A stretch of DNA of 64,000 nucleotides from an uncultured Clostridia bacterium (GTDB lineage Bacteria > Bacillota > Clostridia > Christensenellales > Borkfalkiaceae), in contig CANQUN010000005.1 of assembly GCA_947627065.1 (NCBI GenBank), forward strand, positions 1 through 64,000. Direction: 5' to 3'. The notes beneath the pieces were generated by a model, which searched no databases, was not told the origin of the DNA, and saw only the letters and a program-made list of their open reading frames with translations. Shown one piece after another: positions 18,952 through 28,298 of this stretch (position 1 is its first letter; each line of letters begins with the position of its first letter). The position numbers and the translations under genes were made by a program.

Positions 18952-19776
18952 TCAGCCGTGTTTGAGTTTGGTGGGAGAAAATCCGTACTTTTCCTTGAAC
19001 TTCTTGTTGAAGTAACTTACCGAATAGATGCCCACGGCGTTGCACACGTCGATGACCTTGCGGTCGGTGGACACGAGAAGCGAAAACGCCTTTTCGAGTT
19101 TGAGATCCAACAGGTAGCCGATAACGGTCTGCCCCGTGTGCTGCTTGAACTGGCGCAGCAGGGTTATGTGCGTGCAGCCGAGGTTGGCGCAAATATCGCC
19201 CACGGAAATGCTTTCCTGATAATGCGTCTGCATGAAGTTAATCGCCTCTCCCACAACGGCGGGAAAGCCCGTGTTTTCGGGGAAAAGGGCGGTATAGAGT
19301 TTTTCGAGAATGCTTAGGAACATGAACTTCAACTCTATGGAAATGCTGTGGTTCTTGGCCTCGGGCATCAGGGTGTACTCTTTGAGTTTGGCAAGCACGG
19401 CCTCGCGCTCGCCGTCCGAAAACTCGGCCGCAACCGCGCCGGGATATTCTATTATCTTGCGGTAAAGTTCGGCGTCCACGGCGTCGAGCATGCTCTTTAC
19501 AATGTTCTTGTCAAAACTTATGCTGAGGTGGCGGCAGGGCACGCCGAGCGAACGGAAGGAATGCACGTCCTTGGGGCGCATGAGCTGGACGTAGTTCACG
19601 CCCACCTCGAAAGGCGTGTCCGAATAGTTGTGCAGGGCCTTGCCGTCGATTATCATAAACAACTCCCAATACCCTTCGTGGTCGTGCTTTTTAGAGTAAA
19701 TACCGTCGTAAACGTGAAATTCCACGCCGTATTTTTCAAACAGTTTGTTGTGCAGAAACATATAACTTTCAAACAT
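18952..19776 (-). CDS. AraC-family transcriptional regulator
   Basis: A 274-residue regulator. An N-terminal cupin-type sensing domain (HVYDGIYSKKHDHEGYWELF, with the HDH...E pattern of an AraC-type pocket) precedes a C-terminal pair of helix-turn-helix motifs (ESISVGDICANLGCTHITLL and VIDVCNAVGIYSVSYFNKKF, then KYGFSPTKLK). I place the start at the ATG at 19776 because CCTCCT at 19787-19792 gives AGGAGG ten bases upstream; the longer frame to 19815 lacks this. It is divergent from the glycan operon at 19999 and is the likely activator of it. Its own promoter is a perfect consensus. Confidence 0.9.
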   Translation of the reverse strand: MFESYMFLHNKLFEKYGVEFHVYDGIYSKKHDHEGYWELFMIIDGKALHNYSDTPFEVGVNYVQLMRPKDVHSFRSLGVPCRHLSISFDKNIVKSMLDAVDAELYRKIIEYPGAVAAEFSDGEREAVLAKLKEYTLMPEAKNHSISIELKFMFLSILEKLYTALFPENTGFPAVVGEAINFMQTHYQESISVGDICANLGCTHITLLRQFKQHTGQTVIGYLLDLKLEKAFSLLVSTDRKVIDVCNAVGIYSVSYFNKKFKEKYGFSPTKLKHG

Positions 19777-19845
19777 GGGCAAAATACCTCCTGCGGGTCG
19801 GCACATAAAAAACAAAACGTCGCTTTTTTCGTCGGCTCATAAAAA

Positions 19846-19874
19846 ATTATAATGCCGCGGCGGCCGTATGTCAA
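19846..19874 (-). promoter_or_regulatory. Consensus promoter of the AraC gene
   Basis: Read on the minus strand: TTGACA (19874-19869), 17-bp spacer, TATAAT (19851-19846). Both hexamers are perfect, so the regulator is probably made constitutively from this housekeeping-type promoter. Confidence 0.85.
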
Positions 19875-19886
19875 CCGCTTTGGCAC

Positions 19887-19922
19887 GCCAATGATAAAAA
19901 TAAGCAAGCCGATGTTAAAAAT
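19887..19922 (+). promoter_or_regulatory. Tandem direct-repeat operator, likely AraC-type activator site
   Basis: GCCAATGATAAAAAT (19887-19901) and GCCGATGTTAAAAAT (19908-19922) are 15-bp direct repeats with two mismatches, starting exactly 21 bp apart. Two sites in tandem, two helical turns apart, next to the -35 position, is the classical AraC-activator layout. The target promoter would be the TATAAT at 19951-19956, which has no recognisable -35 hexamer. Confidence 0.7.
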
Positions 19923-19950
19923 GGTGGTAGATTTAGCCGTTTTATTATAG

Positions 19951-19956
19951 TATAAT
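19951..19956 (+). promoter_or_regulatory. Probable -10 element of the glycan operon
   Basis: TATAAT, 43 bp before the ATG at 19999. The expected -35 position (19928-19933) reads TAGATT, a poor match, as is usual for activator-dependent promoters. Confidence 0.6.
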
Positions 19957-19998
19957 TGAAAAAAAGAGAATGAATTTTCCCAAGCGGAGGACTTTTTC

Positions 19999-21939
19999 AT
20001 GAAGAGGTTTTTGTGCATTTTCACGCTTGTTGTCTTGTGTTTTTCGGCCGCGGCGTGCGGCGGGGACAGGGGAGGCGACAGCGGTTCCTCACCCGACGGC
20101 GGCTACAACGAACCGCCCCACGACGAATATACCGTTTCCCAGACTTCCACGTTGCTCGGTCTTTCTTCGACCGACGCCCTCGGCCGTTATTTCGGACCCG
20201 AGGACGGCTTTGACGCGGACAAGAAGGTGGGGCTGTTCTACTTTTTGTGGATAGGCCAGCACGACCAGGCCAACGCGGGCGTGCGCGGCGTCGCGTGGGA
20301 TATTTCCAAGATGACGGGCGACCAGATACGCGGGGACGACAGAGAGGTGGGCGTTTTCCACTATTGGAACGAACCGCTCTACGGCTACTACAATTCCGAG
20401 GATCCGTGGGTGTTTCGAAAGCACCTCGAACTGTTTGTCATGGCGGGTATAGATTACCTCGTGTTTGACGTTTCCAACAGTTATTACTACAAGACCGTGT
20501 GCGAAAACATCTTTCCCGTAGCGGCCGAATACGCGGCGCAGGGCTGGAATATCCCCAAGTTCATATTCTACTGCTACGACAAGACCAAGGACACGGTAAC
20601 TTCTGTTTACAACGACTTTTACGACCCCCAAAACCCCGACCTCAGAAAGTACGACGCCCTGTGGTACCGCGAGGCGGACAACGGCAAGCGCAACCTTGAA
20701 GGCAAGCCGTGGATATTCGTCAAAAACAGCGGCACGGGCGACGGAACGGGCGGAGCAAGCCAGAACTATTCGGAGTGCAGCGGTGAGATAAAGGACTTCT
20801 TCTACACCCGAGAACTGCGCTGGGGCAGCGAGAAGGAGGACGGCGAATGGCTGTTCCCCTCGGACATAGACAATCCTTCCGTTCACGAAGGCATGCTCTC
20901 GGTATCGGTGGCGCAGCACCCGTCGGGCGCGTTCAGCGACTCCGTGCTCGAAGCCGACCGCCGCGACAGCAACCGCGGCCGCGGCTGGGTGTGGGAATAC
21001 GACCAAAACGGCAACAGAACCACGGGCACCAACATATCCTCCAACGTTTACGCGGGCACCAACTACACGGGCGAGTGGGAGCACGCTTACGCTCTCGGCG
21101 ACGAGGTGAACAACGTTTTCCTCTCTACGTGGAACGAATGGGTGGCGCAGAAACAGCCCAAGGGCAAGTACGGCAGAACCACCAACTACTTCGTCGACCA
21201 GTTCACCCCCGAATTTTCCCGCGATATAGAGATGACAAACGGCCTGTGGGGAGACAACTTCTATCTGCAGACGGTATCGGCCGTCAGGAGATTCAAGGCC
21301 CTTTCCTCGCCTTACGGCAGAATCGTGCCACGTCAGGCCGCGATAGACATAAACGGTGATGTTTCGCAGTGGAACGGCACCGTGGGCTTTCTCGATTTCA
21401 CGGGAGAGACCGCCCCGCGCGAATACAAGAGTTCCAACCTCGTGCAGCACGGCAACGTGCCCGTTACCACTTACACCAACGACACGGGCAGGAACGACAT
21501 AAAGCAGATAAACGTTACTTCCGATGACAAAAACATCTACTTCCTCATCGAATGCGTCGACGACATCACCCCTTGGGGGCAGGACGACAGGACGTGGATG
21601 AACCTGTTCATGGAAGTGGAGGGCGCAGGCTCGGGCTGGAACAACTACCAGTTTGTGGTAAACCGCACCGTAAACACGGTGAACGGCAGGCCCGTAACCT
21701 ATCTCGAAAGACTCTCCTCCAACGGTTCTTCCTCCAAAGAGGAAATCGTAAACATGGCCGTCTCGGGCAGATACCTCGCCTTGGAGATTCCGAGAAAGAG
21801 CATATCGGCTGACAAGCAGCACTTTACCGTCAACTTCAAGGTGGCCGACCACGTTACGGATTATACCGACATAATGAACTATTACGTCAACGGAGACAGC
21901 GCTCCCATTGGCAGACTCAACTACACTTATTCCGTTTAA
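19999..21939 (+). CDS. GH99-like/WbsX-like lipoprotein with C-terminal carbohydrate-binding-like domain
   Basis: A 646-residue secreted protein. The signal peptide ends in a lipobox (FSAAAC), then a Gly/Ser/Asp linker. The central domain (about 70-440) resembles the GH99-like/WbsX TIM-barrel proteins: KVGLFYFLWIGQHD, HYWNEPLYGYY, YLVFDVSNSYYYK and FLSTWNEWVAQKQP, where the acidic residues of the WNEW strand are candidate catalytic or ligand residues. The C-terminal part (IDINGDVSQWNG, then beta-strands with DDKNIYFLIECVDD) resembles a CBM9/DOMON-like domain. It is the first gene of the operon. Substrate is unknown; GH99 members act on alpha-mannosides, but the match is too distant to transfer that. 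Confidence 0.75.
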   Translation: MKRFLCIFTLVVLCFSAAACGGDRGGDSGSSPDGGYNEPPHDEYTVSQTSTLLGLSSTDALGRYFGPEDGFDADKKVGLFYFLWIGQHDQANAGVRGVAWDISKMTGDQIRGDDREVGVFHYWNEPLYGYYNSEDPWVFRKHLELFVMAGIDYLVFDVSNSYYYKTVCENIFPVAAEYAAQGWNIPKFIFYCYDKTKDTVTSVYNDFYDPQNPDLRKYDALWYREADNGKRNLEGKPWIFVKNSGTGDGTGGASQNYSECSGEIKDFFYTRELRWGSEKEDGEWLFPSDIDNPSVHEGMLSVSVAQHPSGAFSDSVLEADRRDSNRGRGWVWEYDQNGNRTTGTNISSNVYAGTNYTGEWEHAYALGDEVNNVFLSTWNEWVAQKQPKGKYGRTTNYFVDQFTPEFSRDIEMTNGLWGDNFYLQTVSAVRRFKALSSPYGRIVPRQAAIDINGDVSQWNGTVGFLDFTGETAPREYKSSNLVQHGNVPVTTYTNDTGRNDIKQINVTSDDKNIYFLIECVDDITPWGQDDRTWMNLFMEVEGAGSGWNNYQFVVNRTVNTVNGRPVTYLERLSSNGSSSKEEIVNMAVSGRYLALEIPRKSISADKQHFTVNFKVADHVTDYTDIMNYYVNGDSAPIGRLNYTYSV

Positions 21940-21949
21940 TGTGCGTTTT

Positions 21950-23659
21950 ATGAGACTTGTTGATACGGACGAAAAGAACAACAGCGTGTTTTTATTAAGG
22001 GGAGAGGACGCTCTCGGCAGAAAGATTCTCCCCGTTGCGGGCTTCAACGGCAAGCAGGTGGGGCTGTTCTACTTTCTGTGGATAGGCCAGCACGGCAGCG
22101 CAAGTTACGACAATTCCGTCCTCGACATCGAGGCGCAGAAGAACGAGCGCAAGGACGAAAACGTCCACCACTACTGGTCCCGCCCCGTCTACGGTTATTA
22201 CGATTCGGGCGACCCGTGGGTGTTCAGAAAGCACCTCGAACTGTTCGTTGCGGCGGGCGTCGATTACCTCGTGTTTGACGCCACAAACACTTATTATTAC
22301 GAGGAAGTGTGCTGCAACATCTTTCCCGTGGCCCTTGAAATGATAGAGGAAGGGTGGAATATACCCCGCTTTGTGTTTGACACCAACTGCCGTTCGAGCG
22401 AGACGGTAGAGGGCATATTCAACGCCTACTATGACCCTTCCACCGAAAACGGCCGCCGCTTTGCCCCGCTGTGGTACAGGCACGGCGACGAGGGCAACCG
22501 CAATTCCGCCCGCAAACCGTGGATAATTGCCAAGAACAACGGCAAGGGAGAGGAGGCGAAGTACAATTTCGACGTGCTGCCCGAAAGGATAAAAAACTTC
22601 TTTTACCTTCGCGAGTCCGCGTGGTTTGACGAGGACAGCGTGCCTTACGCCTTCGCCACCGACGTGGACAACCCCACCCTTCATCAGGGCATGCTCTCGG
22701 TTTCCGTCGCCCAGCATCCGTCGGGCGCGTTCAGCGACTCGGTGTTTGAAGCGGGCGCGCGGGACAGCAACCGCGGGCGCGGCTGGTCGGAAAAGGACAA
22801 GAGGAACGACGAGGCCCGCGTTGTCTGCGGCAGCCGCTTTGAGGAGGAGTGGCAGCGGGCGTTTGACATGAAAGGCGTCAACAACGTGTTCCTCTCCACG
22901 TGGAATGAATGGGTGGCGCAAAAGCAGCCTTACGGCCACTGCGGAAGGTCCTGCTGCTATTTCGTAGACCAGTACAACATGGAGTTCTCCCGAGACATAG
23001 AACCTTCGGCCGACGCTCTCGGCGACAATTACTACATGCAGATGGTGTCGAACATCCGCCGTTTCAAGGCCGTCGGCGGCGAAATAGAACCCGCCCGCCC
23101 CGTTCGCTTTACATCGCTTGCGGACGACGAAGGGTGGCGAAAAGCCGCGTTTTACCGCACTTTTACGGGCGACGGCATAGCGCGGGACTACAAGAGCGCA
23201 AACTTCAGCCTGCCCGCTTACCGCCAGACGGGTGCAGAAAACGACTTTACGGGCGTGCGCGTGGCCTGCGACGGACAGCGCCTGTACTTTTGCATAGAAT
23301 GCGAAAACATCAGGGAAGAAAAGGCGCACGGCTTGCACTTCAACGTGTGGCTCAAAACCGCAGGCGGCGGTTATTCCCACCGTATCTACACGGACGAAAA
23401 CGGCCGCGCCGCGGTGATGACGGCGGACGGCAAAACGGACGCGAACGGGGCAGAAGCCGCCTATTTCGCACATTCTGTGCGTTATTCGGTGCCTCTTGCC
23501 GCCTGCGGACTCAGCGGAAAGGGCTTTACCTTGGGCTTTAAGGCGACGGACGGAATCGACCTGTTTTCGGACGATGTTATGGAAACTTATTCGCTTGGAA
23601 AATGCGCGCCCGTCGGCAGGTTCGACTGGCACTTCAGTTTTGACGGAGGGAGCAGATGA
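21950..23659 (+). CDS. GH99-like/WbsX-like paralogue without signal peptide
   Basis: About 569 residues, clearly paralogous to the preceding protein over its whole length: QVGLFYFLWIGQHG, DPWVFRKHLELFV, the block GMLSVSVAQHPSGAFSDSV, then NNVFLSTWNEWVAQKQP and a C-terminal beta-rich domain (CDGQRLYFCIECEN). It lacks a signal peptide and lipobox, so it should be cytoplasmic. The start is uncertain: ATG 21950 or GTG 21941, ten or one bases after the previous stop, without a clear Shine-Dalgarno site; translational coupling is likely. A secreted and an intracellular copy in tandem suggests successive steps on one glycan. Confidence 0.75.
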   Translation: MRLVDTDEKNNSVFLLRGEDALGRKILPVAGFNGKQVGLFYFLWIGQHGSASYDNSVLDIEAQKNERKDENVHHYWSRPVYGYYDSGDPWVFRKHLELFVAAGVDYLVFDATNTYYYEEVCCNIFPVALEMIEEGWNIPRFVFDTNCRSSETVEGIFNAYYDPSTENGRRFAPLWYRHGDEGNRNSARKPWIIAKNNGKGEEAKYNFDVLPERIKNFFYLRESAWFDEDSVPYAFATDVDNPTLHQGMLSVSVAQHPSGAFSDSVFEAGARDSNRGRGWSEKDKRNDEARVVCGSRFEEEWQRAFDMKGVNNVFLSTWNEWVAQKQPYGHCGRSCCYFVDQYNMEFSRDIEPSADALGDNYYMQMVSNIRRFKAVGGEIEPARPVRFTSLADDEGWRKAAFYRTFTGDGIARDYKSANFSLPAYRQTGAENDFTGVRVACDGQRLYFCIECENIREEKAHGLHFNVWLKTAGGGYSHRIYTDENGRAAVMTADGKTDANGAEAAYFAHSVRYSVPLAACGLSGKGFTLGFKATDGIDLFSDDVMETYSLGKCAPVGRFDWHFSFDGGSR

Positions 23660-25656
23660 AACCGAAAAAACTCGCATTTCTATGGCCTGCGGCAGCAGCG
23701 GCCGCGTTTGTCCTCGCCGCGGCGTTCGTCGGGTTCGGCGTGTACGCCTCGGTAATGAAGGACAGGACGTCGGGCTTTGCCGCAGACGCAACGGGTGCGG
23801 TTGCCGTTTGCGAATCGGACGGCTACATGGCCGTTGCCGACAAGGACGGCAGGGTTTCCCTCTATGCCGAAAGCGACCCGAAAACCCCCGTTTTCTCATA
23901 CGAATCGGGCACAGAGATAACCGCGCTCTCCTTTTCGGACGGGATGCTGTACGCGGCGGACGGAACCTCTGCGGGGCAGATTTTCGCCTTCACGCCCGAG
24001 GCTTCCGCCGACAAACAGCCCGCCGCCGTCTACCGCACGGGCATGCTCATAAGCCGCGTGTTCTTCGGCCAAGGGTCGCGTTACCTCGCGGCAACAGCGG
24101 GGCAGGGCAACAACTCTTACCTCTATTTCTTTGATAAAAACACGTTGGGACAATCTGTTTATCCCTGCAATTACATAAGGGAATACGGCGTTACCGGCGT
24201 TGCCGTCAACGGGGACAAGGCCTACTATTCGCTCGGCCAGACAGTCTGCCTCGCAACTCTCGGCGGAACGGGGGAGATATTCGCCGACCCCGACTTCGTG
24301 CACGAGTTTGACGTCAGCGTCCTCGGCCTTGCCGCAACCGAAAACGGGTTTGCCGCAGTCAACGCCGCAGGCACGGTGGAACTGTTTGACCAAAACTTTG
24401 TATCCCTGAAAAAATACGACGCCGCCGCGGGCGACATAACCACGGTTTTCTCCTGCAAGGACAACTTTGTCTGCAAACTCCAAAACGGGGGAATTGCGGG
24501 AATAAACTGCGAAAAAGGCCTTGTTTTTACAATTCCCACGTCGAGCGCGGCCATCATTCAGTACGTTTCGGAAAGCAGTTTTGCCTTCCTTACCGAGGAC
24601 GGCGGGCGCTCGGTTTACTACACCTTTGACTCGGCCGCAAGGACGCAGGTTTACCGCAACGTGTGGCTGGCGTTCATACTCACGGGCGTCGTCCTGCTGC
24701 TCGTCGGCGGTTACGCGGCCGCGTGCGCCTTTGAAGGGCCGAGGAGAAAGGTGAACGGCTTTTTTGCCAAGGTTGCGCGCACGGCGTACAAGCACAGGTT
24801 CGCCTACCTCGGGCTGCTGCCCACCTTCCTGCTGCTCGCCATATTCTATTGGTACCCGATAGTTCAGTCGCTGTTCGTGTCCTTCTTCGATTACCTGCCC
24901 GGGGAAAAGATGGATTTCATAGGGCTGGAAAACTTCCGTCAGGTCGTCATCAACACAGAGTTCTGGCGGTCGTTCAAAAACACACTGATATTCCTCGTAA
25001 CCGACCTTGCCAAGGCCCTGTTGCCGCCCATAGCGTTTGCCGAACTTCTGCTCGCATTACGTTCGAAAAAGGCCTCTTATCTCATAAGAGTGCTGCTGTT
25101 TATACCGGGAATCCTGCCCGGCGTTGCGAGCATGCTCGTGTGGGCGGACGGAATATTCGGCTCGTCCTCGTCGGGCCTTCTCAACGGCTTCATGCAGGCG
25201 CTGACGCCGTCGTGGGTGTCCCGCGGCTGGCTTACCAACGACAGGACGGCCCTTACCGCCCTCATCTTCATGAACTTTCCGTGGGTCGGCTCGTACCTCA
25301 TATTCTTCGGGGCGATATCGGGCGTGAACAAGGAGATTTACGAGGCGGCAAAGATCGACGGCTGCGGCTGGGCAAGGAGGGTGTTTACCATGGACATTCC
25401 GCTCATAGTGCCGCAGATGAAGTACGTGTTCATCCAGACCTTCATAAGTTCGGTGCAGAACTACACCCTCATTCTCGTAACCACGGGCGGCGATTACGGC
25501 ACCAACACGCCCGCGCTGATGATGTACCTTGCCATGACCCTGCAGCGCAATTACGGCCTTGCAAGCGCAATGGGCGTGATACTGCTGCTTTTCCTGATGG
25601 TGGCAACGATTATAAACTTCAGAATGCAGATAGGAGGGGCAAAGGAAAACGCATGA
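23656..25656 (+). CDS. MalF-type ABC permease fused to an N-terminal extracytoplasmic propeller-like domain
   Basis: A 666-residue permease of the binding-protein-dependent sugar transporters, about twice the usual length. Residues 1-30 hold a membrane span; about 35-335 is an extracytoplasmic domain of short repeated blades (AVAVCESDGYMAVADKDGRV, EITALSFSDGMLYAADGTSA, LGLAATENGFAAVNAAGTVE), like a PQQ/WD-type beta-propeller. A second span (about 340-360) leads to a complete MalF core with the EAA loop EIYEAAKIDGCGWARRVF. It starts in an ATGA overlap and ends in another with the next permease. The propeller may scaffold or sense glycan at the transporter. The ATPase is not encoded here and is presumably shared. 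Confidence 0.85.
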   Translation: MKPKKLAFLWPAAAAAAFVLAAAFVGFGVYASVMKDRTSGFAADATGAVAVCESDGYMAVADKDGRVSLYAESDPKTPVFSYESGTEITALSFSDGMLYAADGTSAGQIFAFTPEASADKQPAAVYRTGMLISRVFFGQGSRYLAATAGQGNNSYLYFFDKNTLGQSVYPCNYIREYGVTGVAVNGDKAYYSLGQTVCLATLGGTGEIFADPDFVHEFDVSVLGLAATENGFAAVNAAGTVELFDQNFVSLKKYDAAAGDITTVFSCKDNFVCKLQNGGIAGINCEKGLVFTIPTSSAAIIQYVSESSFAFLTEDGGRSVYYTFDSAARTQVYRNVWLAFILTGVVLLLVGGYAAACAFEGPRRKVNGFFAKVARTAYKHRFAYLGLLPTFLLLAIFYWYPIVQSLFVSFFDYLPGEKMDFIGLENFRQVVINTEFWRSFKNTLIFLVTDLAKALLPPIAFAELLLALRSKKASYLIRVLLFIPGILPGVASMLVWADGIFGSSSSGLLNGFMQALTPSWVSRGWLTNDRTALTALIFMNFPWVGSYLIFFGAISGVNKEIYEAAKIDGCGWARRVFTMDIPLIVPQMKYVFIQTFISSVQNYTLILVTTGGDYGTNTPALMMYLAMTLQRNYGLASAMGVILLLFLMVATIINFRMQIGGAKENA

Positions 25657-26507
25657 CCAAACGTAAACGCCGTTACGGCATAGACTCCGACTGGGCGCAG
25701 AGCATCCTGTTCGTGCTGCTTGGAATTTCCACCTTCCTCGTGCTGCTGCCCGTGCTCATCACGGTGATGCTGTCGCTCAAACCCAACGGCGACTTTGTTA
25801 CCAAAAACATCTGGGCGCTGCCGTCCTCGCTGGAATTCAGCAACTACTCCTACGCATTTTACGAGATACTCGGCAACATGTTCAACACGCTGTGGATAGA
25901 CGTCGTGTCCACCGTGTCGGTTACCCTGCTCAGCGCGTTCTCGGCGTACATCTTTGTGAGAAAGAAGTTTCCCGGCAGGAACTTCCTGTTCTACATGGTG
26001 ATAATCCCCACCATGTGCCCGGGCATCGTCTATCTCACGGCGCAGTACCTCAACATTGTCAATCTGGGGCTTTTCGGCACCTATTGGGCGCTGTACCTGC
26101 CTTATCTTGCGGGCAACCAGATAGGCTCCATATTCCTTTACAGAACGTTCATGTCCCAGCAGCCCGAGGATATCTACGAGGCGGCGAGGATAGACGGCGC
26201 GGGGGACTTCCGCATCTTCTTCACGATATGCCTGCCCCTGTCCGTGGGAATACTCATGGTTCAGTCCATCGGTATATTCTCGGCCATATACAACGACTAT
26301 CTGTGGCCCATGATGATGTTTGTGGGAAGGCCCGAAAAATCCACCCTCATGCCCGTCCTGCGGGAACTTGCCAATTCCGCGGGGGCGGAAGCCAAGGGCG
26401 CGTCCTACGCCCTGTACCTGCTCAGCGGCATTCCGCTGCTCATCGCCACGGCAATAAGCCTCAAATTCTCCATCTCGGGCGAATTTGCCGCCGGGCTTAA
26501 ATATTGA
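25653..26507 (+). CDS. MalG-type ABC sugar permease
   Basis: A 284-residue inner-membrane permease with six predicted spans and the EAA motif EDIYEAARIDGAGDFRIFF for contact with the ATPase. The start is the ATG in an ATGA overlap with the MalF-type gene; a longer frame from 24849 is antisense-like noise inside the upstream gene. It pairs with the propeller-bearing permease and with the binding protein 52 bp downstream to form a family 1 carbohydrate importer. Confidence 0.92.
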   Translation: MTKRKRRYGIDSDWAQSILFVLLGISTFLVLLPVLITVMLSLKPNGDFVTKNIWALPSSLEFSNYSYAFYEILGNMFNTLWIDVVSTVSVTLLSAFSAYIFVRKKFPGRNFLFYMVIIPTMCPGIVYLTAQYLNIVNLGLFGTYWALYLPYLAGNQIGSIFLYRTFMSQQPEDIYEAARIDGAGDFRIFFTICLPLSVGILMVQSIGIFSAIYNDYLWPMMMFVGRPEKSTLMPVLRELANSAGAEAKGASYALYLLSGIPLLIATAISLKFSISGEFAAGLKY

Positions 26508-26559
26508 CAACCCAACAAAGAGAATATCGTCAACCCAAAATAAAAGAGGAGAAATATAT

Positions 26560-28296
26560 ATGAAAGTTTTGAAAAAGGCGCTTTGTGCAATCGTTTCGGC
26601 CGCGCTGCTCATCTCTTGGGCGGCCTGTTCGGACAACACGCCCTCGGGCGGTTCGTCGGGCGGCGGCTCGTCGTCGGGCATCGACTACAACGGTTCCATC
26701 AACATTTTCGTCCCCTTCGACGCGGACGCCCGCCACGCTCTCGAACGCGTGAGAGACGGCTACCGCAGGCTTCACCCCGAGACCAAGATTGAGATAACCT
26801 CCGCCACCGACCAGTACGCGAGCGCTGTGGAGGGGATAATCCTCGCGCCCGAGTCCGCGGACATAGACATCGTTCAGATAAACGTCGTCAACCAATATTA
26901 CGGAACGGACAAGATCGTGGATTTCACACCCTACCTCCGCCAGCGCAATCCTTACGGCAACAAGAATGCGGACGGCAGTTATCCCGTGTGGATGAACATG
27001 CTTGAAGAAGAAGCCTACGAGACCGAGGAGAACGCCTACACCATTCCCGGCCTGTCGTTTGAAAGCAACTACGTGGCCATGTTCTACAACAAACAGTTGT
27101 TTGAGGCAAACGGTTGGCAAGCGCCCGCCGATTGGGCAGAACTCATCGCCCTGCTCGCCGACGCAAAGAGCAAGGGTTACACCTACCCGCTCGGGCTTAA
27201 TTACGACAAATCGGGTGTGGAAGGCATAATGACCGGCCAACTCATCGCCATGTACATGGACCAGTATTTCCGTGATATACTCGATGAAATACACTCCCGT
27301 GAAGGGGATTACAGTTACGTTGCCGCCATCGACCCGCAGTGGAGTTACGACCCCTCCGACAAGACGGCCGACGCCCGCACGCGTTACGGCTACAACCTGT
27401 CCCGCCTCATAAACGCCTACTTCAACACCGACGCCTACAACCCCACGTCCGTGCGGTTTGCGGACATGATGGCCAACTTCAAAGAGTTGGTGTCCTACGC
27501 CTCGCCCGAATACACGGCGGGCATAGTGCAGAATTACTTCCACAACGGCGTGCTCACGCAGGTTACCGACGACAACAAGTATTCCCCGGGGGAAACGGCC
27601 GTCGTGTACATTTCGAGAAAGGACTACATCACGCAGTTCCAGTCGGCAATCGGCGCGGCGATAGGGGCGGACAGAGACCTAATACCCGTTGACGGGATAA
27701 GCGACTACCTCGGCTGGGTAAATCTCCCCGCCATGCCCGATAACGCCACCGTTCAGGGCGGCGCGCCCGCTTCAGGACTGCTACGCACCTACGGCGGCCC
27801 CAACCACCACCCGATGGGCGTGGTAAACCGCAACAACAAGGCGCGCACAGACCTTTCCATGGACTTTATGAAATATTGGTATTCCCCGCAGGGAATGGAA
27901 GAATATTACGGATATTATGCCGAACGCGGCAGCGTGTGCCCGCTCAAGATCCTCGTCAAGGACTTCACCCTGCCCGAGGGGCTTGCCCTGCCCGCCGCGG
28001 CAGAAGCGCCCGACAACGGCGTTTGCGTTTACAACCCGCTCGTAACCGACATAGGCATGGGCTACAACAACACCATTCAATCCAGCCTCGGCGGAACCGT
28101 GCGCGACCGCTACGTGTCCATTATCCGCGATTATCTCAGAGGCTCTTCCTCCGACTGGACGCCGAGCGGCGGCGAACTGCTCAAGGCGGTGCGTTCGGGC
28201 TTTGCAAGTTGGGCAAATTACAGAAACCTTCGCGTCTCCTCGCCCGATGAGATAACCGCCTACTACACCGTCTCACCCTTCAAAAAACAACAGTAA
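26560..28296 (+). CDS. Lipoprotein substrate-binding protein of the glycan ABC importer
   Basis: A 578-residue lipoprotein: signal peptide with lipobox SWAAC, then a Ser/Gly linker (GGSSGGGSSSG). The body is a long family-1-type binding protein (SINIFVPFDADARHALERV; FYNKQLFEANGWQAPADWAE). It is longer than typical sugar-binding proteins (about 420-450), which fits a large oligosaccharide ligand. Aromatic residues are plentiful in the C-terminal half (MKYWYSPQGMEEYYGYY). AGAGGAG at 26545-26551 supports ATG 26560; the longer frame to 26485 overlaps the permease. The GH94 gene starts two bases after its stop. Confidence 0.88.
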   Translation: MKVLKKALCAIVSAALLISWAACSDNTPSGGSSGGGSSSGIDYNGSINIFVPFDADARHALERVRDGYRRLHPETKIEITSATDQYASAVEGIILAPESADIDIVQINVVNQYYGTDKIVDFTPYLRQRNPYGNKNADGSYPVWMNMLEEEAYETEENAYTIPGLSFESNYVAMFYNKQLFEANGWQAPADWAELIALLADAKSKGYTYPLGLNYDKSGVEGIMTGQLIAMYMDQYFRDILDEIHSREGDYSYVAAIDPQWSYDPSDKTADARTRYGYNLSRLINAYFNTDAYNPTSVRFADMMANFKELVSYASPEYTAGIVQNYFHNGVLTQVTDDNKYSPGETAVVYISRKDYITQFQSAIGAAIGADRDLIPVDGISDYLGWVNLPAMPDNATVQGGAPASGLLRTYGGPNHHPMGVVNRNNKARTDLSMDFMKYWYSPQGMEEYYGYYAERGSVCPLKILVKDFTLPEGLALPAAAEAPDNGVCVYNPLVTDIGMGYNNTIQSSLGGTVRDRYVSIIRDYLRGSSSDWTPSGGELLKAVRSGFASWANYRNLRVSSPDEITAYYTVSPFKKQQ

Positions 28297-28298
28297 CC

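Noticed and set aside
20089-23899. Long minus-strand frames of about 650 and 630 codons
   Set aside because: Antisense to the two GH99-like genes, which have recognised domains; the opposite products are Arg/Val/His-rich without motifs.
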